Assembly (NCBI RefSeq): GCF_004570865.1
Contig: NZ_SPQS01000005.1
Location: 124,001-188,000, forward strand
From: Bradyrhizobium frederickii
GTDB lineage: Bacteria > Pseudomonadota > Alphaproteobacteria > Rhizobiales > Xanthobacteraceae
DNA length: 64,000 bases
Direction of reading: 5' to 3'
A model generated the notes under the pieces. That model saw nothing but the letters and a program-made list of their open reading frames with translations. It was not told the origin of the DNA and ran no database searches. This document shows, piece by piece, positions 24,154 to 33,016 of the stretch (position 1 is its first letter; each line of letters starts with the position of its first letter). Both the position numbers and the translations under genes were made by a program.

Positions 24154-27100
24154 GTGGCAGGGCGGCAGCGAATAGACCGCGTCAGGCGCCAGTACAACCA
24201 ATGGGTCGCCAACCAGACGCTGGAAGACTACGCGCTGCGCTTCACGGCCAAGAGCGCACGCCGCTGGTCCGCCGCCCGGGTCGCCAACACTGCGCTGGGC
24301 GCGATCTCGTTTCTGGCGATGGAGGCGATCGGCGGCACCATTACCCTGAACTACGGCGTCACCAACGCCACCGCCGCCATTCTCGTGGTTTCCCTCATCA
24401 TCTTCTGCTGCGGCGTTCCGATCGCCTATTATGCCGCCAAATGCGGCATCGACATCGACCTGCTGACGCGCGGCGCCGGCTTCGGTTACATCGGCTCGAC
24501 CGTCACCTCGCTGATCTACGCGTCCTTCACCTTCATCTTCTTCGCGATTGAAGCGGTGATCCTCGCGTCCGCGCTCGAAATGTGCTTCGGGATTCCGCGG
24601 CCGGTCGGCTATCTCATCAGCGCCGTCGTCATCATCCCGCTGGTGGCTTACGGCATCACGCTGATCAGCCGCTTCCAATTGTGGACGCAGCCGCTGTGGA
24701 TCGTGCTGCACATCATCCCGTTCGCGGCGATCGCCTGGCACAACCCGCACTCCTTCACGGAATGGCGCAAGTTTTCGGGCGAGCACGGCGATCTCAGCGG
24801 ACATTTCGATCTCCTTCTGTTCGGCGTCGCGGCCTCGGTCGTGTTTTCGCTGGTGGCGCAGATCGGCGAGCAGGTCGACTTCCTGCGCTTCCTGCCGCGC
24901 GACCGCCGCGCGTCCAGGGCCTCCTGGTGGATCGCGCTGATGAGCGCAGGTCCCGGCTGGATCGTGCTGGGCGCGCTGAAGCTGCTGGCGGGTTCGTTCC
25001 TCGCCTTCTTCGCGCTCAGCCACGGGGTGCCGCCCGAGGAGGCCGCCGAGCCGGCGCACATGTATCTCGAAGCGTTCCGCTACGTGCTGTCGCAGCCCGA
25101 TCTTGCGCTGGCCTTGACCGGAACGTTCGTGATCCTGTCGCAGGTGAAGATCAACGTCACCAACGCCTATGCCGGCTCGATCGCCTGGTCGAACTTCTTC
25201 TCGCGTCTGACCCACAGCCATCCCGGCCGCGTCGTCTGGCTGGTCTTCAACGTCATCGTGGCGCTGCTGTTGATGGAGATCGGGGTCTACAAGGCCCTGG
25301 AGCAGACGCTGGCTTTGTATTCGAACGTCGCGATCGCCTGGGTCGGCGCGCTGGTCGCCGATCTCATCGTCAACAAGCCGCTTGGATTGCGGCCGCCGCA
25401 GATCGAATTCAAGCGCGCGCATCTCTACGACGTCAATCCGGTCGGCGTGGGCGCGATGACGATCGCGACCATCGTCTCCATCAGCGCCTTCTACGGCCTG
25501 TTCGGGCCCACCGCGAAGGCGCTGTCGGCCTTCATCGCGCTGGCGGTTGCCTTTATCGCGGCACCGTTGATTGCCTGGGCGACGGACGGCAAGTACTACA
25601 TCGCACGCAAGCCGAAGCGGAGCTGGCAGAACATCGAGTCGATCCAGTGCTGCATCTGCGAGCACGCGTTCGAGCCGGAGGACATGGCCTCCTGCCCCGC
25701 TTACGCCGGGCCGATCTGCTCCCTGTGCTGTTCGCTGGACGCCCGCTGCCACGATCTCTGCAAGCCGCACGCGCGGATCCAGGCGCAGGTGTCGGAGACG
25801 CTTGGCAAGCTGATGCCGCAGCCGATCTATGCGCGGATCAACTCGCAGCTCGGCCACTATATCGGCGTGTTCGTGGTCTCCGCGGGCCTCGTGGCGCTGG
25901 TGCTCGGGCTGATCTATCTGCAAACGTCGGCGAGCGTGCATGGCGAGAACGCGCTCGTCTCCGAGGTGCTGTGGAAGGTGTTCTTCTCGCTCAGTATCAT
26001 CATCGGCGTGGTGGCCTGGCTGTTCGTGCTGGCGCAGCAGAGCCGCCGCGCGGCCGAAGCCGAGACGCGGCGGCAGACGACGCTGCTGATCCAGGAGATC
26101 GACGCCCACAAGCGCACCGACGCCGAGCTCCAGCGCGCCAAGGAAGTGGCCGAATCCGCCAACCTCGCCAAGAGCCGCTATGTGGTGGGCCTGAGCCACG
26201 AGCTGCGCTCGCCGCTGAATGCGATCAGCGGCTACGCCCAGCTGCTGGAGCAGGATGCGACGCTGAGCACCAAGCCGCGCGACCAGGTCCGCGTCGTCCG
26301 CCGCAGCGCCGACCACCTCTCCGGCCTGATCGACGGCATTCTGGACATCTCCAAGATCGAGGCAGGGCGGCTGTATCTGTCGCGCGACGAGGTGCGCCTC
26401 GGCGAATTCCTCGATCAGCTCGTCGGCATGTTCCGCTTGCAGGCCGCCGCCAAGGGCATCGACTTCGTGTTCCGGCGGCCGCCATACCTGCCGCTGGTGG
26501 TCTATGCCGACGAGAAGCGGCTGCGCCAGGTGCTGATCAATCTGCTGTCCAACGCCATCAAGTTCACCCAGAGCGGCAGCGTGCAGTTCGTCGTGCACTA
26601 TCGCAGCCCCGTCGCCGAGTTCGAAGTGATCGACACCGGCCCAGGCATCCGCGCCGACGACCTCGAACGCATCTTCGCGCCCTTTGAACGCGGCGCGCTC
26701 GGCGTCTCGCAACCGCAGACCGGCACCGGGCTCGGCCTGACCATCAGCCGCCTGCTGGCCGGGGTGATGGGCGGCGATATCAAGGTGACGAGCACGGTCG
26801 GCGCCGGTTCGACCTTCAAGGTCAAGATCCTGCTCTCGGAGGTCACCAATCCGCAGCGCATCGCGCCGGTGGAGGCGCCGGTCTCCGGCTATCACGGCGC
26901 GCGCAAGACCATCCTCGTCACCGACGACGATCCCGTCCATCGCGACCTGCTGCGCGAGGTGCTGACGCCGCTCGGTTTCATCCTGCTGAGCGCCCCCGAT
27001 GGGCCCGGCTGCCTCGCGCTGGCACAGCATTGCCGGCCCGATCTGTTCCTGCTCGACATCACGATGCCGGCCATGGACGGCTGGGCCGTCGCGGAGGCCT

Positions 27101-27525
27101 TGCGCGCGAGCGGTCATCACCAGGCGCGCATCCTGATGGTGTCGGCAAGCGCGCTGGAGGCCCACGGCACCCCGCTGGCGCAGCCCTTCCACGACGGCTA
27201 TCTGATGAAGCCGATCGACATCCCCCGTCTCCTGGAGACGATCCGCCACCTGCTCAAGATCGAATGGCAATACGGCTCGGACGAGATCGCGGTGCCGTTC
27301 TGGCGTCCCGAGACCGGATCAAGGCCGCCGGCGCGGCACATCGAGGCGCTGATCGGGCTCGGCCGGATCGGCTACGTCAGGGGCATCCAGTTGAAGCTGG
27401 ACGAGATCGGCAGCGAGCATCCGGAGCATGCCGACTTCGTCGCACAGATGCGGTCGCTGGTGGACCGCTTCGATCTCGATCAGTACATGGACACATTGAA
27501 GACATTGCATGCGCATGAGCATTGA
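24154..27525 (+). CDS. Hybrid histidine kinase with NCS1-permease sensor and Cys-rich linker
   Basis: The protein has 1123 residues. Residues ~40-475 form about twelve membrane helices resembling NCS1 nucleobase/allantoin/hydantoin permeases. Residues 499-536 hold nine cysteines (CC.C, C, C..CC, C, C), a likely metal site. Two more helices (~569-590, 606-628) lead to a short coil and the kinase: His682 in LSHELRSPLN, N-box LINLLSNAIKF (Asn800), DTGPGI (827-832) and GTGLGL (857-862). The receiver domain has acidic residues 924-926, phosphoacceptor Asp968 and Lys1019. The design parallels CbrA, an SLC5 transporter fused to a kinase. The GTG start follows a sigma-54 match. It is divergent from urtA, so a ligand of the amide/urea pathway is a plausible signal; this is inference. 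Confidence 0.88.
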   Translation: MAGRQRIDRVRRQYNQWVANQTLEDYALRFTAKSARRWSAARVANTALGAISFLAMEAIGGTITLNYGVTNATAAILVVSLIIFCCGVPIAYYAAKCGIDIDLLTRGAGFGYIGSTVTSLIYASFTFIFFAIEAVILASALEMCFGIPRPVGYLISAVVIIPLVAYGITLISRFQLWTQPLWIVLHIIPFAAIAWHNPHSFTEWRKFSGEHGDLSGHFDLLLFGVAASVVFSLVAQIGEQVDFLRFLPRDRRASRASWWIALMSAGPGWIVLGALKLLAGSFLAFFALSHGVPPEEAAEPAHMYLEAFRYVLSQPDLALALTGTFVILSQVKINVTNAYAGSIAWSNFFSRLTHSHPGRVVWLVFNVIVALLLMEIGVYKALEQTLALYSNVAIAWVGALVADLIVNKPLGLRPPQIEFKRAHLYDVNPVGVGAMTIATIVSISAFYGLFGPTAKALSAFIALAVAFIAAPLIAWATDGKYYIARKPKRSWQNIESIQCCICEHAFEPEDMASCPAYAGPICSLCCSLDARCHDLCKPHARIQAQVSETLGKLMPQPIYARINSQLGHYIGVFVVSAGLVALVLGLIYLQTSASVHGENALVSEVLWKVFFSLSIIIGVVAWLFVLAQQSRRAAEAETRRQTTLLIQEIDAHKRTDAELQRAKEVAESANLAKSRYVVGLSHELRSPLNAISGYAQLLEQDATLSTKPRDQVRVVRRSADHLSGLIDGILDISKIEAGRLYLSRDEVRLGEFLDQLVGMFRLQAAAKGIDFVFRRPPYLPLVVYADEKRLRQVLINLLSNAIKFTQSGSVQFVVHYRSPVAEFEVIDTGPGIRADDLERIFAPFERGALGVSQPQTGTGLGLTISRLLAGVMGGDIKVTSTVGAGSTFKVKILLSEVTNPQRIAPVEAPVSGYHGARKTILVTDDDPVHRDLLREVLTPLGFILLSAPDGPGCLALAQHCRPDLFLLDITMPAMDGWAVAEALRASGHHQARILMVSASALEAHGTPLAQPFHDGYLMKPIDIPRLLETIRHLLKIEWQYGSDEIAVPFWRPETGSRPPARHIEALIGLGRIGYVRGIQLKLDEIGSEHPEHADFVAQMRSLVDRFDLDQYMDTLKTLHAHEH

Positions 27526-28435
27526 ACCGAAGAAGCGCGACGTCGCGCTCGTTGTCGATGACTCTCCGGAGACGCTGCGGCTGTTGACCGACGCGCTCGA
27601 CGGCGCCGGCATGACGGTGATGGTGGCGCTCGACGGCGCAGCCGCGATGCGCATCGTCGACCAGATCACGCCCGACATCGTGCTGCTCGATGCCGTGATG
27701 CCCGGCATCGACGGCTTCGAGACCTGCCGCCGGCTCAAGCGCGACGCGGACCTTGCCAATGTCCCTGTCATCTTCATGACCGGCCTCGCTGAAACCGAGC
27801 ACATCGTGCGCGGGCTCGAGGCCGGCGGCGTCGACTACGTGACCAAGCCGATCGTGATCGAGGAGATGCTGGCGCGCATTCGCGTCCATCTCGGCAATGC
27901 CCGGCTGACGCAGAGCGCGCGCGCCGCGCTCGACGTCTCCGGCCGCTTCCTGTTCGCGGTCAACCGCCAGGGCAACGTGCTGTGGGCGACGCCGCAGGCG
28001 CAGAAGCTGATGTCCGACCATCAGGGCGCGCAGGCCGCCGATTTCGTCCTGTCGCCGTTGCTGCTGCAATGGCTGGAGCAGGCCAAGGCCAAGGGCAGCT
28101 CGAAGTCGCAGGCGACCTCGTTACCCGACAACCCGCAACTGCGGCTCTATTACATGGGCGAGACGGCGCCGAACGAGTTTCTGCTGCGGCTCTCCAGGGA
28201 GTCCGGCACCGCACTGCCTCCCGAATTCACCAGCGAGCTCGGCCTCACCACCCGCGAGGGCGAGGTGCTCGCCTGGCTCAGCAAGGGCAAGACCAACCGC
28301 GACATCGCGCAGATCCTGGGCCTCAGCCCGCGCACGGTCGACAAGCATCTGGAGCAGATCTATGCCAAGCTGGGCGTGGAGAACCGGACGGCCGCGGCGG
28401 CGATTGCGGCGAATGCGACGAGACGGAATTCTTAG
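27509..28435 (+). CDS. LuxR-type response regulator
   Basis: The protein has 308 residues. The receiver domain (~10-125) has acidic Asp17-Asp18, phosphoacceptor Asp61 in VLLDAVMPG and Lys113 in DYVTKP. A middle segment (~130-235, including GRFLFAVNRQGNVLWATPQA) looks PAS-like. The C-terminal LuxR/FixJ helix-turn-helix is ELGLTTREGEVLAWLSKGKT with TNRDIAQILGLSPRTVDKHL. The reading frame overlaps the kinase end by 17 bases, so the two form one operon and surely one signalling pair. A second ATG at 27515 could be the true start. Its targets are probably the divergent urt-fmd-amiE genes. Confidence 0.92.
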   Translation: MRMSIEPKKRDVALVVDDSPETLRLLTDALDGAGMTVMVALDGAAAMRIVDQITPDIVLLDAVMPGIDGFETCRRLKRDADLANVPVIFMTGLAETEHIVRGLEAGGVDYVTKPIVIEEMLARIRVHLGNARLTQSARAALDVSGRFLFAVNRQGNVLWATPQAQKLMSDHQGAQAADFVLSPLLLQWLEQAKAKGSSKSQATSLPDNPQLRLYYMGETAPNEFLLRLSRESGTALPPEFTSELGLTTREGEVLAWLSKGKTNRDIAQILGLSPRTVDKHLEQIYAKLGVENRTAAAAIAANATRRNS

Positions 28436-28479
28436 GGGTGGCGCGAATGAGTTGAGGCGCCGCGCGCCCATTAAACAGT

Positions 28480-28616
28480 GTCGTCCCGGACAAGCGAAGC
28501 GCTGATCCGGGACCCATAACCACAGGAAGATGTTTGGCGAAGACTCGGAGTGATCCGCGTGCCCAATGACCGCTCCCTGTGATTATGGGTCCCGGGTTCG
28601 CTTCGCGCCCCGGGAC
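28480..28616. repeat. Long palindromic repeat, family A
   Basis: GTCGTCCCGGACAAGCGAAG and GCTTCGCGCCCCGGGAC are outer arms. GGGACCCATAACCACAGG and TGTGATTATGGGTCCC form an inner inverted pair around GAAGACTCGGAGTGA. The same inner core is found at 58260-58393. Confidence 0.8.
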
Positions 28617-28663
28617 CCAGCGGAGTGTGTGGCGCGCGCGTCCGCCGCAAACTACCGCCTCCC

Positions 28664-30166
28664 TCACCCGTACACAAACGCCTTGTCGTCCAGATCCGTC
28701 TTCGGAATCTCGTCCTTCTCGGTCCAGTAATCCTGGCTGTGCTGCCATTCCGGCTTGTCGCCGCGCTTGGGCAACAGGCCCATGTTGCGCATCATGTAGC
28801 CGGGGTTGAAGTTTTCCGGATCGATCCAGGGCAGGATCGGCATGTTGTGGTCTTCGGGGCGCAGTTTCACCTCGACCTTCCTCGCGCCCTTCGCCTTCAT
28901 GTGACCGAGCAGCCGGCAGACGAAATCGGCGACGAGATCGACGCGCAGCGTCCAGCTGGCGCGGAAATAGCCGAACACCCAGACCATGTTCGGAACGCCC
29001 GTGAACATCATGCCGCGATAGGTGACGGTGTCGCCGAAAGCCAGCGGCTTTCCGTCGATCTCGAAGGCAATGTCGCCGAGCGCGGCGAGATTGAAGCCGG
29101 TTGCGGTCACAATGATGTCGGCTTCGAGCAGCTTGCCGGATTTCAGCTGGATGCCGTTCTCGACGAAGCACTCGATCTCGTCGGTGACGACAGAGGCCTT
29201 GCCGCTGGCAATGCCCTTGAACAGGTCGGCATCCGGCACGAAGGCGATGCGCTGCCGCCACGGCCGGTAGCTCGGCGTGAAGTGCGTCTCGACATCGTAG
29301 TCGGGACCGAGCACGGCGCTGATCTGGCCGATCAGCTCCTTCTTCACCTGCTCGGGCTTGGATACGCAGAGCTTGGTGAAGGCATCCTGCTCGAACAGGA
29401 TCTTGCGCCGCACGATCTCGTGGATCCACTCCTCGTCGACCTGAAGCCGGCGCAGCTCCTCCGCGATTTCGATGGCGTTGCGGCCTAGCCGGAAATAGGT
29501 CGGCGAGCGCTGTAGCATGGTGACATGCGCGCATTTGTCCGCGATGTTCGGCACCAGCGTCGCCGCGGTGGCACCCGAACCGATCACGACGACCTTCTTG
29601 TTCGTGAGGTCAATGTCGTCGGGCCAGGTCTGGGGATGGACGATGCGGCCCTTGAAACGGTCCATGCCCTTCCATTCCGGCATGTAGCCTTCGGAATGGC
29701 GGTAATAGCCCTGGCACATCCAGAGGAAGTTGGCGGTGAAGGTTCTGGACTCGCCAGTGTCGGTCGTCACCGCCTCGACGGTCCAGAGATTCTGCTCGCT
29801 CGACCAGCTCGCGGAATTGATCTTGTGCTTGTAGCGGATGTGCTTCGCAAGATCGTTCTCTTCGATCACCTCGTTCATGTAGGCGAGAATCTCTTCGGCG
29901 GTCGCGATCGGCGGGCCGACCCACGGCTTGAAGCGATAGCCGAAGGTATGGAGATCGCTGTCGGAGCGGATGCCGGGATAGCGATGCGTGATCCAGGTGC
30001 CGCCGAAGCTCGCCTGCGTTTCCAGGATGACGAAGCTCGTCCCCGGAAGCTGCTTTGTCAGGTGATAGGCGCTGCCGATGCCGGAGATGCCGGCGCCGAC
30101 GATCAACACGTCGAAATGCTCTGAAGCCTGTTTGGCCGTGGCGTGACTGCGAACAGCGACATTCAT
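28664..30166 (-). CDS. Flavin-containing (Baeyer-Villiger type) monooxygenase
   Basis: The protein has 500 residues. The FAD-binding Rossmann motif is VLIVGAGISGIGSAYHL (GxGxxG 24-29). The Baeyer-Villiger fingerprint FKGRIVHPQTWP spans 171-182, and the NADPH-binding motif is VVVIGSGATAATL (~196-201). The end motif IIVTATGFNL is also present. Such enzymes insert oxygen next to a ketone to give an ester or lactone, or oxidise heteroatoms. Sequences of this type (HRYPGIRSDSDLHTFGYRFK) belong to the EthA-like group. It stands alone, with a palindromic repeat downstream and the protease gene on the same strand upstream. Its natural substrate is unknown. Confidence 0.9.
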   Translation of the reverse strand: MNVAVRSHATAKQASEHFDVLIVGAGISGIGSAYHLTKQLPGTSFVILETQASFGGTWITHRYPGIRSDSDLHTFGYRFKPWVGPPIATAEEILAYMNEVIEENDLAKHIRYKHKINSASWSSEQNLWTVEAVTTDTGESRTFTANFLWMCQGYYRHSEGYMPEWKGMDRFKGRIVHPQTWPDDIDLTNKKVVVIGSGATAATLVPNIADKCAHVTMLQRSPTYFRLGRNAIEIAEELRRLQVDEEWIHEIVRRKILFEQDAFTKLCVSKPEQVKKELIGQISAVLGPDYDVETHFTPSYRPWRQRIAFVPDADLFKGIASGKASVVTDEIECFVENGIQLKSGKLLEADIIVTATGFNLAALGDIAFEIDGKPLAFGDTVTYRGMMFTGVPNMVWVFGYFRASWTLRVDLVADFVCRLLGHMKAKGARKVEVKLRPEDHNMPILPWIDPENFNPGYMMRNMGLLPKRGDKPEWQHSQDYWTEKDEIPKTDLDDKAFVYG

Positions 30167-30291
30167 TGTTGTTTCTATGCCTTGCTTGCTTTTGTGGCCG
30201 CCCCTGACCGGACGGCGCGTTTCCTCCGCGACGGGCAGTTTCGCTCGCCGCGCTTCCGCTACAAAATGACATAGATCAAGTGCGGGTCAAA

Positions 30292-31050
30292 TCACAGCGC
30301 CGCACCCCAGCTCCGCGCGGTCTGCAAGATCCAGTCGCGATAGAGCGTGAGCGGCGTGACGCCGGTCAATCCGCCGCAACCGGCGGCGCCGTTCGGCCCC
30401 GTGGACCAGCTGACGAGGCCGACGAGAACGGCACCATTCGGCCTGTCCTCGAACACGGGACCGCCGGAATCGCCGGTGCAGGCACCGATTCCCTCGCGAA
30501 CGCCGTTGGTTACGGGATCGACCAGCCGGATCTGGAGCGTGCCGGGCTGGCCCGTGGCGACAAGCGCGGCAACACGCGTCGTACCGCCGCTCTTGCCTTC
30601 GCCGCGAACGGTGACGCCGATGCCGGCGATGACGAAACGGCTGCCGACCTGAATCGGAATGGCCGGCATGCCGACCGTCACCGTGGATTTTCCCTTGAGT
30701 GGAATTTCCAGTTGCAGCAATGCCACGTCGGCGGTGGCTCGGTGCGACTGCATCGCCTGCATGTTGAAGTTCGGATGGATCGCGACCGCGCGCACGTTCA
30801 GCAATTGCGGCGTACCGTCGGCGCCGCGATCGACCACCTTGTAGTCCGCGCCCGGCTGCACGCAGTGCGCGACGGTCAGGACAACGCGTGGCGCAATCAA
30901 GCTGCCGGTGCAGAAATTGCCGCGCGAGCCGACGATGGTGACGATTGCGCGCGCGATACCATCGGCCTGCGGCGTGCCGCCGCCGACGATGGCACGAGCT
31001 GGCCCGACGGTCAGCAGCGCAGCTATGACGAGAGTTGCAAGCTTCTTCAT
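30292..31050 (-). CDS. Secreted trypsin-fold (S1) serine protease
   Basis: The protein has 252 residues. The signal peptide MKKLATLVIAALLTVGPARA is followed directly by IVGGGT, the mature N-terminus of active S1 proteases. The triad is His62 (TVAHCV), Asp108 (TADVALLQL) and Ser195 (CTGDSGGPV). The position six before the serine, which sets specificity, is glycine (GACTGDS) rather than the aspartate of trypsin, so small or hydrophobic side chains are likelier than Lys/Arg. ATG 31050 is chosen for its signal peptide; an ATG at 31068 (MPKHVPMKK) is the alternative. Confidence 0.9.
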   Translation of the reverse strand: MKKLATLVIAALLTVGPARAIVGGGTPQADGIARAIVTIVGSRGNFCTGSLIAPRVVLTVAHCVQPGADYKVVDRGADGTPQLLNVRAVAIHPNFNMQAMQSHRATADVALLQLEIPLKGKSTVTVGMPAIPIQVGSRFVIAGIGVTVRGEGKSGGTTRVAALVATGQPGTLQIRLVDPVTNGVREGIGACTGDSGGPVFEDRPNGAVLVGLVSWSTGPNGAAGCGGLTGVTPLTLYRDWILQTARSWGAAL

Positions 31051-31154
31051 GGGAACATGCTTCGGCATCGGTGATAGCGGGAGATTGCTTCGGACTGGCC
31101 CTTGCCGATAGCCCATGCTAGCCGTCTTGGAAAGGAATTGACGAGGGCAGGACA

Positions 31155-31790
31155 TTGACGATCGAGGCAGTGATCTTTGATTTTGGTGGCGTGCTGACGA
31201 GTTCGCCCTTCGAGGCATTCGCGCGGTTCGAGACGGCGCGCGGCCTGCCCGTCGACATCATCCGGCGCACCAACGCCGCCAACCATCTGGAAAACGCCTG
31301 GGCCAAGTTCGAGCGGGCCGAGGTCGACATCGAGACGTTCGATCAATTGTTCGCCGAGGAATCTCGCGCGCTCGGCGCCGAGGTGCGCGGCCGTGACGTG
31401 CTGCCGCTGCTGCAGGGCGACCTGCGCCCGGAGATGGTCGAGGCCTTGAAGCGCATCAAGGCGCAATTCAAGACCGGCTGCATCACCAACAACCTCCCGG
31501 CCAATGCGATCGGAAGCCTGACGGGGCGCTCGCTCTACATTGCCGAGGTGATGGTGCTGTTCGACCACGTGATCGAATCCGCCAAGATCGGCCTGCGCAA
31601 GCCGGACCCGCGTATTTACGCGCTGATGGTAGACACGCTGAAGGTCGATCCAAGGAATTGCGTCTATCTCGACGATCTCGGCGTCAACCTCAAGCCCGCG
31701 CGCGAGATGGGCATGACCACGATCAAGGTGACGAGCGGTGCACAGGCGATTGCCGAGCTCGAGAAGGCGACGGGGCTGAAGCTCAACTAG
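31155..31790 (+). CDS. HAD-superfamily hydrolase (subfamily IA)
   Basis: The protein has 211 residues. Motif I is AVIFDFGGVLTSSPF with nucleophile Asp9; motif II Thr/Ser lies in GCITNN. KIGLRKPDPRIYALM provides the motif III Lys, and CVYLDDLGVNLKPAREMGM motif IV. The cap domain is helical. It resembles the phosphatase domain of soluble epoxide hydrolases and ACAD10. The second Asp of motif I is replaced by Gly, which leaves phosphatase activity uncertain. The start is TTG 31155, with GAGGGCAGG 4-5 bases before it. It is divergent from the protease gene. The substrate is unknown. Confidence 0.85.
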   Translation: MTIEAVIFDFGGVLTSSPFEAFARFETARGLPVDIIRRTNAANHLENAWAKFERAEVDIETFDQLFAEESRALGAEVRGRDVLPLLQGDLRPEMVEALKRIKAQFKTGCITNNLPANAIGSLTGRSLYIAEVMVLFDHVIESAKIGLRKPDPRIYALMVDTLKVDPRNCVYLDDLGVNLKPAREMGMTTIKVTSGAQAIAELEKATGLKLN

Positions 31791-31809
31791 CGCAACTCAT
31801 TCTGCAGCC

Positions 31810-31885
31810 GTAGGGTGGGCAAAGCGCAGCGTGCCCACCACCAGCAGATGGTGGGCACGGCGCTTCGCGCCTTTGCCCACCTTAC
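31810..31885. repeat. Intergenic palindromic repeat, family B
   Basis: GTAGGGTGGGCAAAGCGCAG and GCCTTTGCCCACCTTAC are inverted. GTGCCCACCA and TGGTGGGCAC form the inner stem. It lies between the convergent HAD and mtnA genes, where it could act as a two-way transcription barrier. Confidence 0.85.
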
Positions 31886-31891
31886 GGGAGC

Positions 31892-32998
31892 CTACTCCGC
31901 CGCAGCGGCGATGCGCTCGGGAAATGCCGCCGCCAGCGCGGCACGATCCGGCTTCAGCACGCCGCGCTCGGTGATGAGACCTGTGACCAGCCGCGCCGGC
32001 GTCACGTCGAAGGCGTAGTTCGCGACCGGCGAACCCTCCGGCACGATGCGCACCGTCTCCAGTCGGCCATCGGCCGTGCGGCCGGTCATATCGGTGACCT
32101 CGACGCCGCTGCGCTGCTCGATCGGGATGTCGCGGATGCCGTCATGGACGGCGAAATCGATCGTCGGCGACGGCAGCGCGACGTAAAACGGCACGTTGTT
32201 GTCGTGGGCGGCGAGCGCCTTCAGATAGGTGCCGATCTTGTTGCAGACGTCGCCATTGGCGGCGACGCGGTCGGTGCCGACGATGGCGAGATCGACCATG
32301 CCGTGCTGCATCAGATGCCCGCCGGTATTGTCGGGGATCACGGTATGCGGCACGCCGTGATGGCCGAGCTCCCATGCGGTGAGCGAGGCGCCCTGGTTGC
32401 GCGGACGCGTCTCGTCGACCCAGACATGGATCTTGATGCCGCGCTCGTGCGCAAGATAGATCGGCGCCGTCGCCGTGCCCCAATCGACGGTGGCGAGCCA
32501 GCCGGCGTTGCAATGGGTCAGCACGTTGACGATCTCGCCCGGCTTCTTCGCCGCGATCGCCTCGATCAGCTTCAGACCGTTGCCGGCGATGCCGCGATTG
32601 ATCTCGACATCCTGCTCGACGATCTCGTCGGCGCGCGCATAAGCGGCCTCGGCTCTTTCAACGGGATCGATCGGCGTGAGCGTCGCACGCATCTCGTCCA
32701 GCGCCCATTTCAGATTGATCGCCGTCGGCCGCGCCACCACGAGCGTATCGTACGCATGCTTCAGACCGGCGTCGGAGGCATCCTCGCGCATGGCGAGTGC
32801 CATGCCATAGGCCGCGGTGGCGCCGATCAGCGGCGCGCCGCGCACCAGCATGTCGCGGATGGCAACGGCCGCGTCTTCGCACGAGGTCAGTTTGGCGACG
32901 ACGAACTCATGCGGCAGCCGGCGCTGGTCGATCGCGCCGATCGACCAGCCATCGTGTTCGCGCCAGATGCTGCGGAAATGCTTGCCGTCGACCTTCAT
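31892..32998 (-). CDS. mtnA: S-methyl-5-thioribose-1-phosphate isomerase
   Basis: The protein has 368 residues. It converts methylthioribose-1-phosphate to methylthioribulose-1-phosphate in methionine salvage. It shows [20 protein letters not shown], the catalytic cysteine in [37 protein letters not shown] and the catalytic aspartate in [19 protein letters not shown], all as in MtnA rather than eIF2B subunits. It lies 18 bases downstream of mtnP on the same strand, so the two consecutive salvage enzymes form an operon. Confidence 0.95.
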   Translation of the reverse strand: MKVDGKHFRSIWREHDGWSIGAIDQRRLPHEFVVAKLTSCEDAAVAIRDMLVRGAPLIGATAAYGMALAMREDASDAGLKHAYDTLVVARPTAINLKWALDEMRATLTPIDPVERAEAAYARADEIVEQDVEINRGIAGNGLKLIEAIAAKKPGEIVNVLTHCNAGWLATVDWGTATAPIYLAHERGIKIHVWVDETRPRNQGASLTAWELGHHGVPHTVIPDNTGGHLMQHGMVDLAIVGTDRVAANGDVCNKIGTYLKALAAHDNNVPFYVALPSPTIDFAVHDGIRDIPIEQRSGVEVTDMTGRTADGRLETVRIVPEGSPVANYAFDVTPARLVTGLITERGVLKPDRAALAAAFPERIAAAAE

Positions 32999-33016
32999 GG
33001 CATTCTGCCTTTCGTA

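Noticed and set aside
22723..27270. Very long minus-strand open frame of about 1515 codons that continues from urtA through the whole kinase gene
   Set aside because: Only the last 419 codons, urtA, read like protein. The rest lies antisense to the kinase, is rich in Arg/Gln/His/Asp as expected for GC-rich antisense frames, and has no recognisable domain. The true UrtA start has a signal peptide.
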